The notes beneath the pieces were generated by a model that saw only the letters and a list, made by a program, of their open reading frames with translations, was not told the DNA's origin and did no database searches. From the NCBI GenBank assembly GCA_017474765.1, contig JAFVGW010000013.1, positions 30,890 to 94,889 of the forward strand: a stretch of DNA of 64,000 nucleotides. The letters are read 5' to 3'. The translations under genes were made by a program, and so were the position numbers. Below are positions 18,296 through 27,416 of this stretch, piece after piece (position 1 is the stretch's first letter; each line of letters opens with the position of its first letter). Origin of the DNA: Salinivirgaceae bacterium. Lineage in GTDB: Bacteria; Bacteroidota; Bacteroidia; Bacteroidales; SZUA-534.

Positions 18296-21200
18296 ATGAG
18301 AAAACATTTATTATTGATGTGTGCGCTTGTTCTGGGTTCGCTGACGAGTGCGTTTTGTGCAGAAAAATACACCTACACCTACACGGATGAGGAAGGTAAT
18401 CTCAAGAGAATCTATCTTGAGTTAAATACCACGACCAAGGAGGCAACCGTTGTAAGTGGCGAATGGGAATACACAAAGAAAATCATAATTCCCGATGCTG
18501 TGGAGTATCCCGAAGGAAGCGGCACAATGTACAAGATAACGACCATTGGTAAGGGTGGAGACGCCACACAAGCCAATTGTGCTTTTTACTATTGCTATGA
18601 TTTGGATGAGGTCGTATTAGGTGCAAATGTAAAAACCATCAAAACAAATGCATTTTACCGTTGCGGAACTGAAAGCCGCCCAGTAAAGTTGAATTTGGAT
18701 TCCGACGGACTTACTACAATTGAGGCAAATGCCATAAACCAAGTTGTTTTGCGTGCAAATTATGGAGACAACACCATCTTGTTAGGCAAGAATATTACGC
18801 AATTTGGTCCTGCAAGTGCAACAGAAACCAGCAACTGGAATCCGTGGGGCAACCTTATTAACATCACTGCTTTTAAAGTGGCCGATGGCAATACTGCATT
18901 AAGTACCGACGCGAATGGTGTTTTGTACAATTACGACAAAACCACTCTTATATCTTTCCCCAAATACAGAAATATAACCACGTTCGATATACCATCAACA
19001 GTAGCAACAGTAAGAAGTTACGCCTTTTACAAAATGCAAAAACTTAAAACTGTAACTGGTGGCAACAATGTGGTGCGTTTAGGCAGCGTGATAAGCGGTC
19101 TAACATCACTTCGGATGGGGCCAAAACTTACCACAATGAGTTCATCGGCATTCATGTACTGCAACGAGAGTTTTGTGCCTGACATCGACCCGTCCAACAC
19201 AACATTCAAACTGATTGACAAAGTGTTGTTTAAATACGAAGGCAATAAAGTTACATTGTGCTGGTTTTTAAGAGGAAACAAAACCGAGAATTATGTCATG
19301 CCCAATTTTGTAACCGACATCCCTTCCTCAGCCTTTTATCCTAACGCTTATCTTAAAACAATAGATTTTTCTGAAGCCGAACTCTTGGAACCTTCACACA
19401 TAGACGCAAACGCCTTTTTGGGCACCGTTAATTCCATAGAATTTACTGGAGCAGAAAGTTTTTACCACAATGTTGACGGAGTATGGTATAACTACGACTA
19501 TACCCGATTGGAAATATTCGGCTCAGATGCCACAGTTGAAAATTTTGTGATGCACGATGCAACCACAACTCTCCCCCGTGCCGCTGTAAAAACGAATACG
19601 ACTGTTAAAACCATTGAATTCAATAAGAAACTATCCTCATTCGACTCACAAGATTTCTACAAATGGGAAAATTTGGAAGAGTATCGGGTTAAAGAAGGCA
19701 ATGGTAAATTATGGGCAGATGCTGATGGTGTTTTATATAACAACGCAAAGACTAAGGTTGTCGCTTATCCGCGTGGCAACACACGGGCATATTACAAAGT
19801 TGTTGACGGCACCACAAATGTCGGAACCTACGCTTTTTACAAGAATAAATATCTAATGGCCCTGGATTTGGGAGACGACATAAAATCGGTTGTTGAGTCG
19901 AACTGCAGCAATTTGGCTGGAATGGAAAAACTTAAAGCCATAAAAGTGGGAACAATGGTGCCACCTACAGTAACAACATCGACTTTTACAAATTCGCAGC
20001 TTACTGGCGGAAAAATCACACTTTATGTTCCGAAAGACTCAGGAGCAGAAGATATCTATAAAAACGCGTCTATATGGAACCGATTCGCAATTGTTCATGA
20101 TGTAAGTAAATTTGAAGAGGAAATTCGTCAGATTAATGTTGATTATGATGTTCAGCATCATGTGCAAAATGCCGAAGATGACGACTATACATTTATAGAA
20201 ACAAACACCCTCACGGGCAAACTATTTGGCGAGACAACCGCAACAGCCAAAAATACTGGCGATTATGTAAACTATATTCCTCAGTCGTTCGACCAGTTAA
20301 CTCTCGACAACAATGGGCTGACTATTAATATCAAATATCACCGCAAAGAGTTCACTATTACATGGATGAATGGCGAAGAGATGTTGTATTCCGACTCATA
20401 CCGCTATGGTGCCCATTTCCTTCAGGACAAGCCTGCCGACCCTGCTCCGGCTGCTGGCAAACACTTTTTTGGTTGGAACACCACCGCCGACGCAACCGGA
20501 GTGCTGACATTTAACGGCACAGAAACAGTAAAAGGAAATACCACCTACTATGCAATTTTTGCCGACAATGCCAGCAAGAAATATCATGTTGAGCACTATC
20601 AGCAAAATGCCGACAATGACGGCTACACTATAATTGATGCTGATACTGAAGAAGATTCAAAGCCTTTTGGCTCACAAACAACAGCCACAGCAAAATCGTA
20701 TGAAGGCTTCACTGCTCAGCCATTCAGCCAACAGGCCGTTGCCGAAGACGAATCGACGGTTATCAAAATCTATTACGACCGCAACGAATATACCGTAACA
20801 TGGAAGAATGGGGATGCAACTGTGTTGAGCGATAATTATAAATACGGTAGCACATTGCAAGTTCCTGACAACCTACCAGATGGGCAAGGCGTACGCTTTT
20901 TAGGATGGAATACCGACCAAAATGCATCATCTGCCGAGACGGTTGTCGGGCAAACCGTTCCTCTCAATGGTGCCACCTATTATGCCATTTTTGTTGAAAC
21001 AGGCAGCGTAGACTACACCATCAATCACAATCTGCAAGATCTTGACGAGAACAATTACACACTATTTGCAACTGGAACCGGAACAGGTCAAATAGATTTT
21101 CAGACAACCGCCTCTGCCAACACTTATCCAGGCTTTACTGTGCAGCCGTTCAATCAGGAAACCATTGCAGAAAGCGGGACAGTTGTAAATATCTATTACA

Positions 21201-24200
21201 ACCGCAACAAATGTGATGTAATCTGGATGAAAGGAGAAGAAGAGTTGTCGCGCAATGCCAATGTCTCATTTGGTGCAGCCATTCAGGCACCAACCGACCC
21301 AACGGCTGAAGCAGGGAACCATTTTGTCGGCTGGAATAGCGATCCACAAGCCACCACAAAAATGAATCTTGAAGGGGCAACCGTGTCTGTTGGCGGTAAC
21401 ACATATTATGCCATTTTTGCGCAGAATGCCAGCAAAAAATATCATGTTGAGCACTATCAGCAAAACGTCAACGACAATGGCTATACCAAAGTAGATACCG
21501 ACGAGGACTCAAAGCCATTTGGTTTGCAAACCACAGCAGAAGCCAAAAACTACGAAGGGTTCACTGCACAATCGTTTACCCAAAAAACAATTGCTGAAGA
21601 CGAATCGACTGTTGTCGAGATTTATTACAACCGCAAAACCCATACAATTACATGGGACAAAAACGGTGGTGACAATTTCACTGGAAATTACACAACAGGG
21701 AACGTCAAATTTGGTGCTTCAATCACTGCTCCAACCGCCACTCGCACAGGCTATACATTTTTCGGTTGGAACACAACTACCGACCCCACCCAAACTGTAA
21801 CTGTGAAAACCACAATGCCTGACAATAATTTGACTTATTACGCCATTTGGAGAGTAAATCAGTACTATGCTGCATTCTACTATAACAACCCTGCTCATGA
21901 TAATGAGGTGTTTACTGGCATGTATATCAATTATCAAGAACCAATAACAAGACCTAACGGCAATCCGCAATCATCAGACTACGACGGTCACCACGATTTT
22001 GTCGGCTGGTCGAATAATTCCACTGGCAACAACATTTTAACAGGTGACAACTTTGGTATTATGACAACCGCTGGCGCTAAATTCTACGCCATCTGGCAGA
22101 TTCACTCGAACACTCTTACCTGGAATGCCAACGGCGGTGACGCTCTCACTGGCAATTACACAAGCGGAACGGTTGATTACGATACAGAAATAATCGCGCC
22201 GAACACGCCGACACGCGAAGGCTACACATTTATGGGTTGGGCAACATCAGAAAACGGTACTCCTGCCGATGTTGATGCGACAATGCCTGATTACGAATTG
22301 AACTACTACGCTATTTGGCAAATCAACAGCCGCAACATTGCATGGAACAGAAATGCCAACGATGACATTGCGCTTGAAGGTGACTTTACAACCGGAACCG
22401 TGAACTTCGGAACCACTATTGTCAAACCGAACGATCCGGAGCGCATTGGTTACGATTTCAAAGGTTGGGCAACTTCGGCTGAAGCCACAACGGCGGAAAC
22501 CGTGGCAACCACAATGCCCGATAACGATTTGACATACTACGCTGTTTGGGAAGTGCACAATCACCAACTCACATGGTATCCGAATGGTGGCGAGTTTACT
22601 AATTCCGACCCGAGTGGCAGTGTAGCGTTTGGAACCGCAATCACGATGCCTTTGGTAAACCGCACCGATTGGAAAATGGCAGGTTGGGCGACTTCAGCCT
22701 ATGCAACACCAAATGATGTTGAAACACCGGCACAAACAATGCCCGACAACGATTTGACATACTATGCAATCTGGATTCTGAAGACTAATTATGTGACTTG
22801 GAAACAGAATTATAGCGAAAATGATGATGCCAACTTTACGGCAACATCAGTTGAAGTGGGCGACCCAATTGTTGCACCCACAGGCAACCCAACACGTGAG
22901 CATTATCAATTCCTGGGTTGGTCAGCCACACGCGACGGCATTGTTATAAATGATGGCGACTTTGGCATAATGGACGATTCTAAAAAAGAATTCTACGCCC
23001 GTTGGAAAATCAATAGCCATAATCTTACATGGAATGCCAATAACGGCGTGCTGAGTGGCGATTACACCAAAGACATGGTTGAATATGGCACAACCATAAC
23101 TCCAGCAACAGCAACACGCATTGGTTACGATTTCAAAGGTTGGGCATTGTCAACCAACCCAACTGTGGCTGCTGAGATAAGCACAATGCCCGACAACGAT
23201 GTTGAATACATTGCCATCTGGGAAGCAAAAACATACGATGTGACATGGATGAAGAACGATGGCACAAATGAGATTATTGATGTTACACATGTTGTTTTCG
23301 ACAGTGAAATTCTGGCGACCAACAAAGATGTAGCCCGCGAGCACTATAAATTCAACGGTTGGGCAGCAACGCCCGAAGGTGAGGTAATTGCAGATTTTGG
23401 AACTCTGACAACCGAAGGAGCAACCTTCTACGCGAAATGGGAGCTTCACAAATATGTGCTTGGCTGGGATGCCAACGGCGGTCAATTTAGCGGCGACTAC
23501 ACTCAGGGCGAAGTTGAATATGGTACCGAAATCGTTGCTCCGACAGCAACTCGCGACAACTACACTCCTGCTGGTTGGGGTACGACTGTCAATCCTGATT
23601 TGAATGTCAACATCACCACCATGCCCGACAGTAGCGTTACTTACGTGGCCATATGGTTGCCCAATAACTATATAGTGGAGTGGCGCAAAAACGACGGCAC
23701 CGAAGACAACTACCAGGCTACAAATGTCGATTTCGGCAATCCAATTGTGGCTCCCGAGAATCCCGAACGTGCTCACTATCAGTTCCTCGGCTGGTCAGAA
23801 ACAACGGACGGAGATGTAATTACCGAGTTTGGCAATATGGTCAGCGACCACAAGATTTTCTACGCTCAATGGCAGATTAACAGCCACACGATTACATGGA
23901 ACACCAATGGTGGCGACGCTCTAACTGGCAACTATACAAACGGAACGGTTGATTATGATACAAAAATAATCGCGCCGGACAAGCCGACACGCGAAGGATA
24001 CACCTACAACGGCTGGAACACCTATGCCAACGCCGTTGACAGCGTAAGCATCACCACAATGCCCGACAACAACATAGAATATTTCGCCATCTGGAAAGTA
24101 AACAGCTACAATGTTACATGGATTCGCAACGACGGCACAAACGACACTTACACAACAACTGAGGTTGCATTCGGCAACACAATTGAAAAGCCAGTCAACC

Positions 24201-26359
24201 CATCACGCGAGAACTATCAGTTTGCCGGTTGGGCAGCAACAGCCGATGGCGAAGTGTTGACAGAGTTCGGCACCATGGACGATGTCAATGGAAAAACATT
24301 CTTCGCTCAATGGATGATAAATTCACACACTCTTGCCTGGAATGCTAACGGCGGTGAGCTGAGCGGCAATTATACTACCGGGCTTGTTGAGTTTGGCACA
24401 ACAATTACAACTCCTGAGGCCACACGCACGGGTTACACATTCAAAGGTTGGGGCGCAACATCCACTGCAACAGAAAACGATAAAGTCGAAATAACAACAA
24501 TGCCCGATGCTGACGTTGAGTACTTCGCAATCTGGGAAGCAAACAACTACTCTATTGTCTGGAACATGAATGATGGTACCGACAATGTGTTTGCAACCAC
24601 ACACGCTATTTTTGAGGGAAACATCACCGCTCCTGCCGAGAATCCTGAACGCGATCAATTCACATTCTTGGGTTGGGCAGCCACCGAGAGCGGCACCGCA
24701 ATTGACAGCTTCGGTCTGATGACGGCTGCTGACACTGCGTTCTTCGCCATTTGGGAGGCGGTTGAAGACACAACTGTCATTCCTGCAACATTCACTGTCA
24801 CTTGGCTTATGAATAACGGAACTGATTCTGTCTTCACAACAAGCTCTCTTGCTGAAAATGACACTATCGTGGCTCCCGCAGAAAAACCGATTCGTGAGCA
24901 ATTCACATTCTTGGGTTGGGCAACAACAGAAACAGGCATTGCTATCGACAGCTTCGGCTTGATGCCTGGTGCTGACACTGCGTTCTTCGCCGTTTGGGAG
25001 GCTGTGGAAGACACAACAGGAACATTTGCCGCCACTTGGTATATGAACAATGGCACTGACTCCATCTTTGTTAAAAACAGATTTGCACAAGGCGACAGCA
25101 TTGCCGCTCCTGCTCAAGAGCCTGACCGTGACGGTTACACATTCATCGGTTGGTCAGCCGAGATGGCTGGTACTTTGGTTACCGATTTCGGAACAATAAC
25201 CGCCGACACAGCATTCTACGCTGTTTGGGAGAAGAATAAATATCTGGTTACCTGGAAGTTTAGCCAAGACAGTATATTCAAAACCGATACCATTTACTAT
25301 GGCGATGCCATTAATGCTCCAATTGAAAATCCTGAGCAAACGGGTTACGTATTCGAAGGATGGGCAGCAGCTGCAAATGGCGATGTGATTGCCAACTTCG
25401 GCACAATAGCTTCTGACACCGCATTCTACGCTGTTTGGGAAATTGAAGTAGTGCCGCAGTACAGAGCCGTTTGGTATTTCAACGACGGCACAAATTCGGC
25501 CTTCACAACAACAATGGTGGCTTTGGATGCCTCGATTACAGCTCCGACATCGAACCCGAAACGCGATAATTACTTGTTCAAAGGCTGGTCGGAATCGACA
25601 ACCGGCTCAGTAACAACCGATTTTGGCACAATGTCGGCCAATGGAGCTGCATTCTACGCCATTTGGGAACCGCTCATCAGCTTTACGGTTCCCGAGATAT
25701 TCAACAGTTGCGAGAGCGGCACCGACCACATCGAACTTAAAGACATCAACAACAGTCAGATAACATTTGAATGGAATGTCAATGGCGACATTGATTCAAT
25801 CCAAACTGACGGATACTTCGAGTTTACTGAGGAGATGGCCCTGTCGGGAACTATCGAGGTTACTGGCATCTTGGGCGACGCCCGCGTTACAAAGACCATC
25901 AACTATCAGCGTAACAAGGATATGATGCGCACAATGTGGGACGATGTTATTACCGTTATCAATGGCAAAGGCTACTTCCAATCGTACCGCTGGTATCAGA
26001 ACGGTGTGCTTGTCGATACAACCGACATGCACTACGAAAAGGGAGGACTGACAGGCACATACAAACTTGTTGCGGTAACAACCGACAGCCTCGAAATAAC
26101 ATCGTGCGAAATGACATTTGGTGACAACGAATATGTATCGATAAGCGCTTATCCAAATCCGGTGGTCAACACCGTGCGTGTCGAAGGTTCTGATGTTAAG
26201 ATTGGCAACCGCATCAGCATTGTTGACAGCGACGGCAAAGTGCGCATGACTAAAGATGTGACTGACGAAAGCGGTGAAACAATCAATATGTCAAACTTGC
26301 CGCAAGGTATTTACATTGTAAAAGTCGGAACACAATCGGTGTCAATAATCAAGCTCTAA
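18296..26359 (+). CDS. Giant T9SS surface protein: BspA LRR plus about 21 InlB-type repeats
   Basis: A 2687-residue protein. A signal peptide (ending SAFCAEK, about 22) is followed by BspA/LRR_5-like repeats (about 40-610). Four MucBP-like segments (KYHVEHYQQNADNDGY and relatives) alternate with the first InlB B-type repeats. About 21 InlB/Listeria-Bacteroides repeats run from about 684 to 2458, each ending in YYAIW or FYAVW. An Ig-like region (about 2475-2600) and a T9SS type A sorting domain (ISAYPNPVVNTVRVEG to IIKL, 2615-2687) follow. Such proteins are exported by T9SS and attached to the cell surface; adhesion is the usual inference. The next gene, a small outer-membrane barrel, starts 18 bp later. 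Confidence 0.9.
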   Translation: MRKHLLLMCALVLGSLTSAFCAEKYTYTYTDEEGNLKRIYLELNTTTKEATVVSGEWEYTKKIIIPDAVEYPEGSGTMYKITTIGKGGDATQANCAFYYCYDLDEVVLGANVKTIKTNAFYRCGTESRPVKLNLDSDGLTTIEANAINQVVLRANYGDNTILLGKNITQFGPASATETSNWNPWGNLINITAFKVADGNTALSTDANGVLYNYDKTTLISFPKYRNITTFDIPSTVATVRSYAFYKMQKLKTVTGGNNVVRLGSVISGLTSLRMGPKLTTMSSSAFMYCNESFVPDIDPSNTTFKLIDKVLFKYEGNKVTLCWFLRGNKTENYVMPNFVTDIPSSAFYPNAYLKTIDFSEAELLEPSHIDANAFLGTVNSIEFTGAESFYHNVDGVWYNYDYTRLEIFGSDATVENFVMHDATTTLPRAAVKTNTTVKTIEFNKKLSSFDSQDFYKWENLEEYRVKEGNGKLWADADGVLYNNAKTKVVAYPRGNTRAYYKVVDGTTNVGTYAFYKNKYLMALDLGDDIKSVVESNCSNLAGMEKLKAIKVGTMVPPTVTTSTFTNSQLTGGKITLYVPKDSGAEDIYKNASIWNRFAIVHDVSKFEEEIRQINVDYDVQHHVQNAEDDDYTFIETNTLTGKLFGETTATAKNTGDYVNYIPQSFDQLTLDNNGLTINIKYHRKEFTITWMNGEEMLYSDSYRYGAHFLQDKPADPAPAAGKHFFGWNTTADATGVLTFNGTETVKGNTTYYAIFADNASKKYHVEHYQQNADNDGYTIIDADTEEDSKPFGSQTTATAKSYEGFTAQPFSQQAVAEDESTVIKIYYDRNEYTVTWKNGDATVLSDNYKYGSTLQVPDNLPDGQGVRFLGWNTDQNASSAETVVGQTVPLNGATYYAIFVETGSVDYTINHNLQDLDENNYTLFATGTGTGQIDFQTTASANTYPGFTVQPFNQETIAESGTVVNIYYNRNKCDVIWMKGEEELSRNANVSFGAAIQAPTDPTAEAGNHFVGWNSDPQATTKMNLEGATVSVGGNTYYAIFAQNASKKYHVEHYQQNVNDNGYTKVDTDEDSKPFGLQTTAEAKNYEGFTAQSFTQKTIAEDESTVVEIYYNRKTHTITWDKNGGDNFTGNYTTGNVKFGASITAPTATRTGYTFFGWNTTTDPTQTVTVKTTMPDNNLTYYAIWRVNQYYAAFYYNNPAHDNEVFTGMYINYQEPITRPNGNPQSSDYDGHHDFVGWSNNSTGNNILTGDNFGIMTTAGAKFYAIWQIHSNTLTWNANGGDALTGNYTSGTVDYDTEIIAPNTPTREGYTFMGWATSENGTPADVDATMPDYELNYYAIWQINSRNIAWNRNANDDIALEGDFTTGTVNFGTTIVKPNDPERIGYDFKGWATSAEATTAETVATTMPDNDLTYYAVWEVHNHQLTWYPNGGEFTNSDPSGSVAFGTAITMPLVNRTDWKMAGWATSAYATPNDVETPAQTMPDNDLTYYAIWILKTNYVTWKQNYSENDDANFTATSVEVGDPIVAPTGNPTREHYQFLGWSATRDGIVINDGDFGIMDDSKKEFYARWKINSHNLTWNANNGVLSGDYTKDMVEYGTTITPATATRIGYDFKGWALSTNPTVAAEISTMPDNDVEYIAIWEAKTYDVTWMKNDGTNEIIDVTHVVFDSEILATNKDVAREHYKFNGWAATPEGEVIADFGTLTTEGATFYAKWELHKYVLGWDANGGQFSGDYTQGEVEYGTEIVAPTATRDNYTPAGWGTTVNPDLNVNITTMPDSSVTYVAIWLPNNYIVEWRKNDGTEDNYQATNVDFGNPIVAPENPERAHYQFLGWSETTDGDVITEFGNMVSDHKIFYAQWQINSHTITWNTNGGDALTGNYTNGTVDYDTKIIAPDKPTREGYTYNGWNTYANAVDSVSITTMPDNNIEYFAIWKVNSYNVTWIRNDGTNDTYTTTEVAFGNTIEKPVNPSRENYQFAGWAATADGEVLTEFGTMDDVNGKTFFAQWMINSHTLAWNANGGELSGNYTTGLVEFGTTITTPEATRTGYTFKGWGATSTATENDKVEITTMPDADVEYFAIWEANNYSIVWNMNDGTDNVFATTHAIFEGNITAPAENPERDQFTFLGWAATESGTAIDSFGLMTAADTAFFAIWEAVEDTTVIPATFTVTWLMNNGTDSVFTTSSLAENDTIVAPAEKPIREQFTFLGWATTETGIAIDSFGLMPGADTAFFAVWEAVEDTTGTFAATWYMNNGTDSIFVKNRFAQGDSIAAPAQEPDRDGYTFIGWSAEMAGTLVTDFGTITADTAFYAVWEKNKYLVTWKFSQDSIFKTDTIYYGDAINAPIENPEQTGYVFEGWAAAANGDVIANFGTIASDTAFYAVWEIEVVPQYRAVWYFNDGTNSAFTTTMVALDASITAPTSNPKRDNYLFKGWSESTTGSVTTDFGTMSANGAAFYAIWEPLISFTVPEIFNSCESGTDHIELKDINNSQITFEWNVNGDIDSIQTDGYFEFTEEMALSGTIEVTGILGDARVTKTINYQRNKDMMRTMWDDVITVINGKGYFQSYRWYQNGVLVDTTDMHYEKGGLTGTYKLVAVTTDSLEITSCEMTFGDNEYVSISAYPNPVVNTVRVEGSDVKIGNRISIVDSDGKVRMTKDVTDESGETINMSNLPQGIYIVKVGTQSVSIIKL

Positions 26360-26377
26360 TCAGTTAACATTTACATT

Positions 26378-27310
26378 ATGAATAATTTGAATCGGAATAA
26401 ATCAAGAAAAGCAATAAACGGTCTGTTGTCGAAATTCCTTCTGACAGCAGCCGTTGTTACAGCAGCAACATCGGCTAATGCGCAGAAACGCAACAGTTTC
26501 CAATACATATCGGCTGATTTTGGCGGAGGCCTGCATAGCATCCAGTACAAACCCAACGACGGCTCGCGCAAAGGTGGCGCCGGAATGACATTCAATCTCG
26601 GCTACCGTTTCTTTTTCAACGACAACTGGGCCATCAGCAGCGGCATAGGCATCACAACCTACAATTCGAAGACGAGATACAACCAGACCTTCGAGTCGAC
26701 ACCATCGTATGATTCTATAAATCAGCTCAATTATGAGTTCCGCACGTATTTCGATGGCTTCAAGGAGAAACAAAAAGCCACCATTCTGGAAATACCCATT
26801 CAGGCTTATTATGAGTACCCCATCTCGCAGAGGCGTTTCGAGATATTCGGCAAGGCCGGCTTCAAAGTCGGATTCCCGGTGTCGAGCAAATACAAACTGC
26901 TGAAAGGCTCATACGAGACTCGCGGCTACTATCCATATTTGGGACACGAGATTTACTCACCATCCGATACGCTGTACGTGCATGGTTTCGGCACCTACGA
27001 AGTGGGCGGCGAGAAGGGTAAAATGAAACTCAACCCTGTCAATCTCACACTTGCAATTGAAGGCGGCGCACATTATCGGTTCAACAGAACAATTCGCTTC
27101 AGTGCCGCTCTCTATTTTGGTTATTGCCTCACGAATCTTCACAAAGACTCGACTCAACCCATTCTTGGTGAGGATTATGAATACAACGGCACAATGCAAT
27201 CAAATCAGATTGACCGAGCATCGCTTATGTCGTTGGGCCTGAAAGCCGGTGTGGTGCTCGATGTTAACGAGCTGTTCCATAGCAAAGCCAGCCGCCGTCC
27301 TAAGTTTTAA
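26378..27310 (+). CDS. Outer-membrane beta-barrel protein
   Basis: A 310-residue protein with a long N-terminus and signal peptide ending TSANAQ (about 35). The rest alternates short amphipathic strands rich in Tyr, Phe and Gly (GGGLHSIQYKPND; MTFNLGYRFFFNDNWAISS; RFSAALYFGYCLTN), as in PorT/OmpW-like small barrels of Bacteroidetes. It starts 18 bp after the giant surface protein, so the pair is probably one operon, and the barrel may help display or anchor that protein (inference). A strong terminator follows. Confidence 0.7.
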   Translation: MNNLNRNKSRKAINGLLSKFLLTAAVVTAATSANAQKRNSFQYISADFGGGLHSIQYKPNDGSRKGGAGMTFNLGYRFFFNDNWAISSGIGITTYNSKTRYNQTFESTPSYDSINQLNYEFRTYFDGFKEKQKATILEIPIQAYYEYPISQRRFEIFGKAGFKVGFPVSSKYKLLKGSYETRGYYPYLGHEIYSPSDTLYVHGFGTYEVGGEKGKMKLNPVNLTLAIEGGAHYRFNRTIRFSAALYFGYCLTNLHKDSTQPILGEDYEYNGTMQSNQIDRASLMSLGLKAGVVLDVNELFHSKASRRPKF

Positions 27311-27334
27311 TCAGCAGTCTTTCGGTGACATAAT

Positions 27335-27363
27335 AAAAAAGCGCCCCACAAAGGGCGCTTTTC
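27335..27363. terminator. Terminator between convergent genes
   Basis: AAAAAAGCGCCC and GGGCGCTTTT form a 6-bp GC stem with A/T runs on both sides, so it can act on both strands. It serves the barrel gene (+) and perhaps the TonB receptor gene (-). Confidence 0.85.
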
Positions 27364-27416
27364 TATTAATTGACTGATTATGGTGTCTTTTGTCCGTAGT
27401 CTAATGTCCGTAGTCG

